The position numbers and the translations under genes were made by a program. Positions 1 through 5,806 of a stretch of 5,806 nucleotides of DNA are shown here, one piece after another. Source of the DNA: Actinomycetota bacterium (GTDB taxonomy: Bacteria; Actinomycetota; Thermoleophilia; Solirubrobacterales; Thermoleophilaceae); NCBI GenBank assembly GCA_005885165.1, contig VAXR01000111.1, positions 1 through 5,806 of the forward strand, written 5' to 3'. Every line of letters begins with the position of its first letter. The stretch's first letter is position 1. The notes beneath the pieces were generated by a model that saw only the letters and a program-made list of their open reading frames with translations, was not told the DNA's origin and did not search any database.

Positions 1-3000
1 GACGCGCGGGAGAACAACGGCATCCGCGGCGGATCGATCGTCGATGCGGACCCGACGAAGAGCACCGCCTGGACCGTCACTACAGGCAGGCCCGACGTGG
101 AGATCGCCGTGCTCGACTCGGGCATCAGGTGGGACGACGCTGGAGCGATGAACGACGTCCGCTTCAAGATCCACCTGAACCGCGGCGAGCTGCCGGTTCC
201 GAACCACGCGGCCACCAAGCCACTGGTGAGCGGCGTGAACTGCAGCACGTACAAGGACCAGTACGACGCCAACGGCGACGGCGTCTTCAACCTCCGCGAC
301 TACGCCTGCGACAGCCGCATCAACATCGACGATCCCCGCCGTGTCGGCCCGACCGGATACCTCACCCCGCAGGACCTGATCATCGCCTTCAGCGACGGCA
401 AGGACCAGGACCACAACGGCTACGTCGACGACATCGCCGGCTGGGACTTCCTCGACAACGACAACGACCCCTACGACGACGTGAAGTACTCGCACGGGAG
501 CGGCGAGGCCACGGACTCGAGCGCTGAGGCGAACAACGGCGGAGGCGCCGGGTCGTGCCCGAACTGCGCGGTCATCCCGCTGCGGGTGGGCGACTCGTTC
601 ATCGCCGACGCGAACCGGTTCGGCCAGGCGGCGATCTATGCGACCGACAACGGCGTGTCGGTGATCCAGGAGGCGCTCGGCACGCTCAACAACACCCACC
701 TCGGGCGGGTAGCGGTGGACTATGCGTTCCACCACGGGGTCGCCGTCATCGCCTCGGCGGCCGACGAGGAGGCCCAGCACCACAACTACGTGTCGAGCCT
801 GCCGCACACGATCGTCGTGAACTCGGTCGACAAGTACCCGGACCAGAACGGGATCCCGGAGGAGCTCCCGAAGAGCTACCTCACCTTCAACGGCTGCACG
901 AACTTCTCGTCGAAGATCACCGTCGCGATCCCGAGCTCGAGCTGTTCCTCGAATGCGACCGGCGTGGGTGCCGGCATCGCCGGGCTGATCTACAGCGCGG
1001 CGCTCGACGCGCGGCACACGGGGAAGCTCAAGAACGCACCGGGGTGCCAGCGGACCGACGGCAGCCCGTGTGTGCTAACCGCGAACGAGGTGCGCCAGCT
1101 GATGGCTTCCGGGAGCTTCGGCACCACGCAGGCGCCTGACGGCACGTTCGACACGACGCAGGCCGACGACGTCAACTTCCTGAAGAACCCGATCACGGGC
1201 ACGCCCGGCCCGGAGCCGTCCTGCTCGCCGACGCCGACTACCGGCTGCACCGATCCGAACCTTGCGCTGCAGACCGCGATCAACTCGCCGGCGGGCCGTC
1301 CTCTCTCGCCGCCCGGCGTCTACCAGAGCTTCCCGGCCCGGTTCGGCTTCGACCAGTTCTACGGCTACGGGCGCGTGAACGCCTACAAGGCGGCGAGCGA
1401 GGTCGGCCAGGGCAACCTGCCGCCGGAGGTGGAGATCACCTCGCCCGACTGGTTCGCGCAGATCGATCCGACGAAGCCGACCGCGAAGATCAGCGCGCAG
1501 GCCTGGAACCGCGGGGCGACCTACAGCTGCAAGGTCTTCGTGGCGCCCGGGTCATACCCGGACAACATGCTCACCTCGGGCGGCGGCGACTTCCAGCAGG
1601 TGAGCTCGAGCGTCTGCAACGGCAGCGGACGTACCGCACGCATCAATGGCGTGGTCGCCTCGCTCAACGTCGGGGACCTCAAGAAGCGCTTCCCGTCCGA
1701 CGCCGGCAACTTCAACGGCCGCGAGAGCGGGCAAGGCGCGGGGCAGACGTCCAACGGGCGACCGAACAGCGAGCCGTACGGATTCACCGTGCGCGTGGTG
1801 GCGACGAGCACCCCGAGCGGGCCGAAGCCGGGAGCGTCGGGGGAGGACCGCCGCAACTTCTACCTGCACCGCGACCAGGACATGCTGCCGGGCTTCCCCA
1901 AGGTCCTCCCAAGCGACGGGGAGTCCTCGCCGGCGTTCGCCGACCTCGACGGCGACAACCGGAACGAGCTCGTGTTCGCAACGGCCGACGGATACGTGCA
2001 CGCGATGCGGCCGAACGGCACGGAGCTCCCGGGCTGGCCGGTCCACGGCGACGCGGCCCCGATCCACACCGAGGGGCGGGCGTTCACCACCCACGCGATC
2101 TCGCCGACCACGTCGTTCGGCTCGATGGCGGGATCGGTGGCGATCGGCGACCTGAACCGCACCGGGTCGCTGGACGTCGTCGCCGACGACCTCGAGGGCA
2201 AGGTCTACGCGTGGGACGCGCACGGCCATCGGCTCTGGACGCGCGAGGCGAACCCGGACTACTCGGGCAAGCCGATCACGCCGTTCGTGAACGTGCGGCG
2301 GGGCATCTCGCACCACAGCCGCAACCGCACGCAACACGGATTCATCGGCTCGCCGGTCCTCGCAAACCTCAGCGGGAAGAAGGGCGCGGCGCTCGACGTG
2401 ATCGCCGCCGGCATGGACCGCCACGTCTACGCGTGGCACGCGAACGGGTCGGTGGTGGACGGCTTCCCGGTGCTCGTGGTCGACCCGACCAAGGTGGCGT
2501 CGGTCAACCCGGCGACGCACGCCGTCGCGTGGAACAACGTCGCGGGTGCCGAGCTCAACAGCGGCGCGATCATCGACACGCCCGCCGTCGGAGATCTGCT
2601 CGGGCCGGGGAAGCCGGCGATCGTCGTCGGGACCAACGAGGAGTACGTGAGCAAGTCGCTCGATCCCACTCAGAGCTCGGGCGACGTAGGGAACGAGGGC
2701 GATACCAACGCGAGCCCGACGGCGGCGTCTGCCGAGGCGTTCTCGAAGACGGGCCAGCTCGCCAACGCGAACAGCCGCCTGTACGCGATCAAGCCGATCG
2801 GTCATCGCGGCGCGAGCCTCCCGGGCACGGACTGGCTCGAGCCCGGCTGGCCGGTCAAGCTCGCCATCCTCGACAGGGAGCTGCTGCCGGTCGTGGGGGA
2901 GGGGGTGGCGGGCGCGCCGATCCTCGGCCCCGTGAACTGCCCGTCAGGCGGAGTGGGGCTCAAGGCCGCGGACTTCGCCAACACCGGCGTCGCCTACGTG

Positions 3001-4416
3001 CTCAACGCGAACGGGTCCTCCTGCCTCGGCGACGACGGCAGCGGCCACTACAACTCGATGCTCACCGATGCGGGCAGCAACGGCGGCGACCATCCCGCCT
3101 ACCCCGCGGTCGGCCACCCGGCGTTCGGCGACTTCGGCGGCAACAACGGGCCGATCTCGCTGCTCGCGCCCGTGGCCGGCCTCCTCCGTGCCCTGGACGT
3201 CGTCCTGCCCGAGTACCAGAAGGGCAGCCAGGACCTGATGTCGGCCTGGGATCCGACCACCGGCTCCTTCCGCGCGAACTTCCCGGTGCGGATGAACGAC
3301 CTCCAGTTCCTGACCGGGCCTTCGGTGGCCGACGTGAGTGGGCAGGGCGGCGAGGACCTCGTGGCCGGATCGGCTTACCTCGACCTGCAGGCGTACAACG
3401 GGTCAGGGCAACCGGTGAGCGACCACTGGCCGAAGCTCACATCCGACTGGACGGTGGCCAACCCGCTCATCGGCACGTTCGGCACGCGCGACACGGACTC
3501 GGGCGTCCACCGCGTCGTCGTGGACTCCACCCGGAATGGCCAGATCCTCGCCTACAAGACGCCGGCTCCGCCGTGCGAGAGCAACACCGACCACCCGCTC
3601 GGGTCGTGGCCCAAGTTCCACCACGACCTCGCGAACTCGGGCGACTACACCCGCGACGCGGTCGATCCCGGGACTCCCTACGGCGTCAAGTTCTCGAAGG
3701 GCACGCTGAGCTTCCGCGCACCGGGCGACGACCTGATGTGCGGGAAGGTCTCGCACTACGAGATCGTCGAGTCGAGCTCCCCGCTCGCCGGCGCGACCTT
3801 CGACCAGGGCTTCCCGGTGCCGGCCGCCCCGCTCAACAAGTCGATCGCGTCTCCGGGCGGCCTGCAGAAGCTCGCGCTCGGCGGCCACCTGCTGCGCTAC
3901 CTGGAGATCCGCGCGGTGGACGACCAGGGCAACGTCGGGCCGGTGGCGCGGGTGCGGACGCAACCGGGCCCGCCCGGCATCTGCGGCGACGTAACGCGTC
4001 CGACGTCGAAGATCGTGCGCGCGTGGACGCACCTGTCGCGGAAGGGCCTCACGATCCGCGGCCGGGCGAACGACCACGGGTGCAACAGGCTCTCGCAGGC
4101 CAAGCGGCTCAATGCGCTGATCGTCGTGGTGTCGGTCGCGCGCCCGCTCGGCCACGGCATGTGCAGCTTCCTCCAGCGCAGCGGCAGGTTCAGCCGTCCG
4201 CAGAGCTGCTTCAAGCCGATCTTCGTGCGGGCGTCGGGCAAGTACTCGCTGAAGTACCGCCGGCTCGTCTGGCGCTTCCACCGGAAGGTGAAGCTGAAGT
4301 ACGGCACCTACGTGCTCTCCGACCACGCGATCGACCAGAGCGGGAACGTGGAGCTCAAGGCGACGCGCCGCAACCGCAAGGTCATCCGGCTGCGGCGCCA
4401 CCGCCACCACCATTAG
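1..4416 (+). CDS. Large secreted S8 (subtilisin-like) domain protein with FG-GAP-type beta-propeller, 5'-partial
   Basis: The frame is open from base 1, so the gene begins upstream and no signal peptide can be seen. 1471 residues are visible (numbered from base 1). Residues 33-470 form a peptidase S8 fold: the DSG motif has catalytic Asp39, a loop reading NGYVDDIAGWDF lies at 139-150, catalytic His165 sits in an HGSG motif, and the domain closes with GYGRVNA at 455-461. Oxyanion and nucleophile positions look substituted (Asp255, Thr320), so proteolysis is doubtful. An EF-hand-like loop DANGDGVFNLRD lies at 89-100. Residues about 473-620 look like a linker or beta-sandwich. From about 628 to 1210 there are some six or seven FG-GAP/VCBS-like blades (for example ADLDGDNRNEL at 647-657), ending in SWPKFHHDLANSG. 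An FN3-like stretch follows (about 1221-1320), then a Cys-containing, strongly basic C-terminus ending RRHRHHH. The domains are typical of extracellular or wall-associated proteins. Specific function is unknown; the S8 assignment is firm, the activity is not. Confidence 0.9.
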   Translation, partial: DARENNGIRGGSIVDADPTKSTAWTVTTGRPDVEIAVLDSGIRWDDAGAMNDVRFKIHLNRGELPVPNHAATKPLVSGVNCSTYKDQYDANGDGVFNLRDYACDSRINIDDPRRVGPTGYLTPQDLIIAFSDGKDQDHNGYVDDIAGWDFLDNDNDPYDDVKYSHGSGEATDSSAEANNGGGAGSCPNCAVIPLRVGDSFIADANRFGQAAIYATDNGVSVIQEALGTLNNTHLGRVAVDYAFHHGVAVIASAADEEAQHHNYVSSLPHTIVVNSVDKYPDQNGIPEELPKSYLTFNGCTNFSSKITVAIPSSSCSSNATGVGAGIAGLIYSAALDARHTGKLKNAPGCQRTDGSPCVLTANEVRQLMASGSFGTTQAPDGTFDTTQADDVNFLKNPITGTPGPEPSCSPTPTTGCTDPNLALQTAINSPAGRPLSPPGVYQSFPARFGFDQFYGYGRVNAYKAASEVGQGNLPPEVEITSPDWFAQIDPTKPTAKISAQAWNRGATYSCKVFVAPGSYPDNMLTSGGGDFQQVSSSVCNGSGRTARINGVVASLNVGDLKKRFPSDAGNFNGRESGQGAGQTSNGRPNSEPYGFTVRVVATSTPSGPKPGASGEDRRNFYLHRDQDMLPGFPKVLPSDGESSPAFADLDGDNRNELVFATADGYVHAMRPNGTELPGWPVHGDAAPIHTEGRAFTTHAISPTTSFGSMAGSVAIGDLNRTGSLDVVADDLEGKVYAWDAHGHRLWTREANPDYSGKPITPFVNVRRGISHHSRNRTQHGFIGSPVLANLSGKKGAALDVIAAGMDRHVYAWHANGSVVDGFPVLVVDPTKVASVNPATHAVAWNNVAGAELNSGAIIDTPAVGDLLGPGKPAIVVGTNEEYVSKSLDPTQSSGDVGNEGDTNASPTAASAEAFSKTGQLANANSRLYAIKPIGHRGASLPGTDWLEPGWPVKLAILDRELLPVVGEGVAGAPILGPVNCPSGGVGLKAADFANTGVAYVLNANGSSCLGDDGSGHYNSMLTDAGSNGGDHPAYPAVGHPAFGDFGGNNGPISLLAPVAGLLRALDVVLPEYQKGSQDLMSAWDPTTGSFRANFPVRMNDLQFLTGPSVADVSGQGGEDLVAGSAYLDLQAYNGSGQPVSDHWPKLTSDWTVANPLIGTFGTRDTDSGVHRVVVDSTRNGQILAYKTPAPPCESNTDHPLGSWPKFHHDLANSGDYTRDAVDPGTPYGVKFSKGTLSFRAPGDDLMCGKVSHYEIVESSSPLAGATFDQGFPVPAAPLNKSIASPGGLQKLALGGHLLRYLEIRAVDDQGNVGPVARVRTQPGPPGICGDVTRPTSKIVRAWTHLSRKGLTIRGRANDHGCNRLSQAKRLNALIVVVSVARPLGHGMCSFLQRSGRFSRPQSCFKPIFVRASGKYSLKYRRLVWRFHRKVKLKYGTYVLSDHAIDQSGNVELKATRRNRKVIRLRRHRHHH

Positions 4417-4422
4417 CTCTAA

Positions 4423-4845
4423 GTGAGGGCGCTCGTCCAGCGCGTGAGCCGTGCGTCGGTCACGGTCGACGGCGGCGAGGTGAGCTCGATCGGACGCGGG
4501 CTCGTCGTCCTGCTGGGCGTCCATCGCGACGACGACCGCGAGTCCGCCGAGCGCACCGTCCGCAAGCTGCTAGCGCTGCGCGTGTTCGAAGACGGCGACG
4601 GGAAAATGAACCTCGCGGCCGCCGATGTGGGCGCGGCGTTCCTGTGCGTCTCGAACTTCACTCTCTACGGCGACACGCGCAAGGGCAACCGGCCGAGCTT
4701 CGTCGAGGCGGCGCCGCCGGAGGTCGCGGAACCGCTCTACGAAGCGGTGCGCGAGGGCCTCGGCGCGGCCGGCGGACGGTTCGGAGCGCGCATGGCGGTG
4801 GAGCTCGTGAACGACGGTCCGGTGACGCTCCTGGTGGAGGCCTGA
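4423..4845 (+). CDS. dtd: D-aminoacyl-tRNA deacylase (DTD)
   Basis: Cytoplasmic proofreading enzyme that hydrolyses D-amino acids (and, in this family, glycine mischarged on tRNA-Ala) from tRNA. The protein is 140 residues, close to the usual 145-150. The N-terminus MRALVQRVSRASVTVDG is the family signature and fixes the GTG start at 4423. The first active-site motif, normally SQxT, reads S77-N78-F79-T80 and is followed by LYGDTRKGNRPSF. The second motif, the Gly-cisPro element that gives chiral selectivity, is present as NDGPVT near the C-terminus (Gly132-Pro133). The gene starts 6 bases after the upstream stop codon, and no Shine-Dalgarno sequence is visible there, so translation may depend on coupling to the preceding gene. 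The Gln-to-Asn change in the first motif is the only oddity; everything else looks intact and functional. The family assignment is secure. Confidence 0.96.
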   Translation: MRALVQRVSRASVTVDGGEVSSIGRGLVVLLGVHRDDDRESAERTVRKLLALRVFEDGDGKMNLAAADVGAAFLCVSNFTLYGDTRKGNRPSFVEAAPPEVAEPLYEAVREGLGAAGGRFGARMAVELVNDGPVTLLVEA

Positions 4846-4871
4846 GCCTCGCTCGATCCCGGTCCCACGGC

Positions 4872-4877
4872 TATACT
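4872..4877 (+). promoter_or_regulatory. Candidate -10 element for the rimP-nusA operon
   Basis: TATACT matches five of six bases of the sigma-70/SigA -10 consensus and stands out as the AT-rich hexamer in a GC-rich gap, 27 bases after the dtd stop. Transcription would start near 4883-4885, giving a leader of about 83 bases before rimP. No convincing -35 hexamer lies 16-18 bases upstream (the region reads roughly TCGCTC), and there is no extended -10 TG. The call therefore rests on the hexamer and its position before a core operon. Confidence 0.4.
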
Positions 4878-4900
4878 CGGCGGCGCTAGGACTTTCATCT

Positions 4901-4917
4901 GCGGCCCGGGCGGCCGC
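4901..4917 (+). other. GC-only hairpin in the rimP leader
   Basis: GCGGCC (4901-4906) can pair with GGCCGC (4912-4917) around a five-base loop, CGGGC. It lies between the candidate -10 and the terminator-like hairpin. It may fold first in a nascent leader, or it may simply reflect the high GC of the region. The role is unknown. Confidence 0.35.
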
Positions 4918-4922
4918 ACCTG

Positions 4923-4951
4923 AAGGTGGGCTTCGCAGCCCACCTTTTTTT
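4923..4951 (+). terminator. Intrinsic terminator-like hairpin between dtd and rimP
   Basis: AAGGTGGGCT (4923-4932) is perfectly complementary to AGCCCACCTT (4937-4946) around a TCGC loop, and the T-run spans 4945-4951 (seven T). This is a strong rho-independent terminator on the + strand; the reverse strand has no T-run after the stem, so it is not bidirectional. It would end transcripts arriving from the large upstream gene and dtd. If the TATACT at 4872 is a real promoter, it would instead lie inside the rimP leader and could act as an attenuator. The structure itself is clear; which role it plays is not. Confidence 0.8.
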
Positions 4952-4956
4952 CGCCC

Positions 4957-4964
4957 GAAGGGAG
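4957..4964 (+). promoter_or_regulatory. Ribosome binding site of rimP
   Basis: GAAGGGAG is a purine-rich Shine-Dalgarno-like stretch ending two bases before the GTG at 4967. Its AAGG core (4958-4961) sits five bases before the start codon, an acceptable spacing. It supports the GTG as the start and lies six bases after the terminator-like T-run. Confidence 0.6.
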
Positions 4965-4966
4965 TA

Positions 4967-5383
4967 GTGAGAGACATCCGGAACGAGATAGAAGAGCGAC
5001 TCAGGCTCGCTGAGCCAGAGGTCGAGGTGCTGCTCGTCGAGCAGGTCGCCGCCGAGCGCATTCGCATCTTCATCGATAGTCCGGAGGGGGTCGACCTGGC
5101 GCTGTGCGAGCGCGTGACGAACCATCTGCGCGACCTGCTCGCCGACTACGCGTTCGAGGTCTCGTCGCCCGGTCCGGAGCGTCCGCTCACGAAGCCCGAG
5201 CACTTCCGTCGCTATCTCGGCCGTCGCGCGCGCGTGCGCACGCGCGAGGACCACGACGGCCGCAGGAGCTTCACTGGCGAGCTCGTGGGCGCGGACGACG
5301 CCGAGGTGACGGTCGCCGCCGACGGCGGGGTGGTCTCGGTCGCCTACGCCGACGTTAAGCGCAGCAACCTGTTGGAGGAGTGA
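4967..5383 (+). CDS. rimP: Ribosome maturation factor RimP
   Basis: Cytoplasmic assembly factor needed for maturation of the 30S ribosomal subunit. The protein is 138 residues, slightly shorter than the usual 150 or so, mainly because the N-terminal segment is compact. The N-terminal alpha/beta domain includes RIRIFIDSPEGVDLALCERV (31-50). The family signature EVSSPGPERPL is at 64-74 and is followed by the helix PEHFRRYLGR. The C-terminal SH3-like barrel covers about 82-138, with FTGELVGADDAEVTV and ending in YADVKRSNLLEE. The GTG start is favoured by the purine-rich site before it and by the length. nusA follows after 4 bases and its ribosome binding site lies in the last codons of rimP, so the two are surely co-transcribed. 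This is the conserved rimP-nusA(-infB) order. Assignment is secure. Confidence 0.96.
   Translation: MRDIRNEIEERLRLAEPEVEVLLVEQVAAERIRIFIDSPEGVDLALCERVTNHLRDLLADYAFEVSSPGPERPLTKPEHFRRYLGRRARVRTREDHDGRRSFTGELVGADDAEVTVAADGGVVSVAYADVKRSNLLEE
5374..5380 (+). promoter_or_regulatory. Ribosome binding site of nusA
   Basis: GGAGGAG is a near-consensus Shine-Dalgarno sequence embedded in the final codons of rimP, seven bases before the ATG at 5388. It is the strongest ribosome binding site in the window and fixes the nusA start. Its position inside the rimP coding end suggests translational coupling. Confidence 0.8.
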
Positions 5384-5387
5384 GCGA

Positions 5388-5806
5388 ATGTCCAAGGAGA
5401 TAGTCGAGGCCGTTCACGTCCTCGAGCGCGAGAAGGGCATCTCGTCCGAACGGCTGATGGAGGCTCTCGAGGACGCCCTTCTCTCGGCATACAAGAAGAC
5501 GCCCGGCGCGGCGAAGTACGCGCGGGTGGACATGGATCGAAACACCGGCGACTTCAAGGTCTTCGAGCTCCTGATCCCCGAGGAGCTGGAGGAGAAGCTG
5601 CTCGCCGAGGTGGAGGAGGCCGAGCCGACCGTCGATCCTGAGACGGGCGAGCTGCGCGAGCCCGAGGAGCCGGAGCTCGATCCGGAGAAACTGGCGCTGT
5701 ATCGCGATCAGATCGACGAGCGCGACGTGACGCCCGACGACTTCGGCCGCATCGCCGCCCAGACGGCCAAGCAGGTGATCCTCCAGCGGATCCGCGAGGC
5801 CGAGCG
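5388..5806 (+). CDS. nusA: Transcription termination/antitermination factor NusA, 3'-partial
   Basis: RNA polymerase-binding factor that modulates pausing, intrinsic termination and antitermination. Only the N-terminal domain is in the window: 139 full codons, with the frame still open at the last base, so the S1 and KH domains lie beyond it. The start MSKEIVEAVHVLEREKGIS, the helix EALEDALLSAYKK, and the closing signature FGRIAAQTAKQVILQRIREAE (119-139) are diagnostic for NusA. Between them, residues 64-113 are very acidic (about 21 Asp/Glu against 5 Lys/Arg) and include the family's DPETGE element (83-88). The acidic stretch looks longer than usual and may be a lineage-specific expansion. 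The ATG has a strong ribosome binding site, and the gene follows rimP after 4 bases in the conserved operon order. Assignment is secure. Confidence 0.95.
   Translation, partial: MSKEIVEAVHVLEREKGISSERLMEALEDALLSAYKKTPGAAKYARVDMDRNTGDFKVFELLIPEELEEKLLAEVEEAEPTVDPETGELREPEEPELDPEKLALYRDQIDERDVTPDDFGRIAAQTAKQVILQRIREAE

Noticed and set aside
97..99. GTG at 97 as the start of the large gene
   Set aside because: The 32 codons before it are open in the same frame and read like S8 family sequence (AWTVTTGRPDV just before the catalytic Asp motif), so the gene continues upstream of the window.
1552..2805. 417-codon open frame on the - strand
   Set aside because: Antisense to the propeller region with Arg/Val/Asp-rich low-complexity translation and no family resemblance; expected by-product of GC-rich codon use.
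4402..4413. His-tag-like codons (CGC CAC CAC CAT) before the stop, suggesting a cloning artefact
   Set aside because: The run is interrupted by Arg (RRHRHHH) and continues smoothly from a natural Arg/Lys-rich tail, and native genes follow directly; no vector sequence is present.
3403..4524. 373-codon open frame on the - strand
   Set aside because: Antisense to the C-terminal part of the large gene and the start of dtd; no motif or ribosome binding site, same shadow composition.
2211..4889. 892-codon open frame on the + strand in another frame
   Set aside because: It overlaps the large gene and dtd, is composed almost wholly of Arg, Gly, Ala and Pro, and has no recognisable motif: a shadow of GC-rich coding sequence.
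5225..5246. Alternating pyrimidine-purine CG tract containing an 18-bp perfect palindrome (5229-5246)
   Set aside because: It lies inside rimP, where consecutive Arg and Val codons (RARVRTR) explain it; Z-DNA or operator function cannot be supported from the sequence alone.
1..5806. tRNA, rRNA, CRISPR array, insertion sequence or prophage signals
   Set aside because: No such structures seen by eye on either strand; almost all of the window is coding and the only gap above 100 bases is the dtd-rimP intergenic region.

Overview
The window is GC-rich, with strong G/C bias at third codon positions and frequent GTG starts. It carries four genes, all on the + strand. The core genes (dtd, then rimP-nusA) and the style of the large secreted-type protein suggest a high-GC actinobacterium, most likely of the Thermoleophilia/Solirubrobacterales kind. 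That placement is inferred from protein style and gene order; no marker-gene comparison was possible.

Layout: positions 1-4416 are the 3' part of one very long gene whose start lies before the window. It encodes an extracellular-type modular protein: a subtilisin (peptidase S8)-like domain, a linker or beta-sandwich region, a set of FG-GAP/VCBS-like beta-propeller blades, an FN3-like segment, and a strongly basic C-terminus ending in Arg/His. The S8 domain keeps the catalytic Asp and His. At the oxyanion Asn position it has Asp, and at the nucleophile Ser position it has Thr, so it may be a pseudopeptidase. Six bases downstream is dtd (D-aminoacyl-tRNA deacylase, 4423-4845).

A 121-base intergenic region (4846-4966) follows. 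It holds a possible -10 element, a GC hairpin, a clear terminator-like hairpin with a T-run, and the rimP ribosome binding site. rimP (4967-5383) and nusA (5388-5806, cut by the window end) are 4 bases apart, forming the start of the classical rimP-nusA operon.

Functionally, the last three genes belong to core information processing: tRNA proofreading, 30S maturation, and transcription elongation/termination. The large protein has no evident link to them beyond adjacency. The most notable features are the degenerate active site of the S8-like domain and the terminator-like hairpin immediately before rimP. I found no tRNA, rRNA, CRISPR array, insertion sequence or attachment site.
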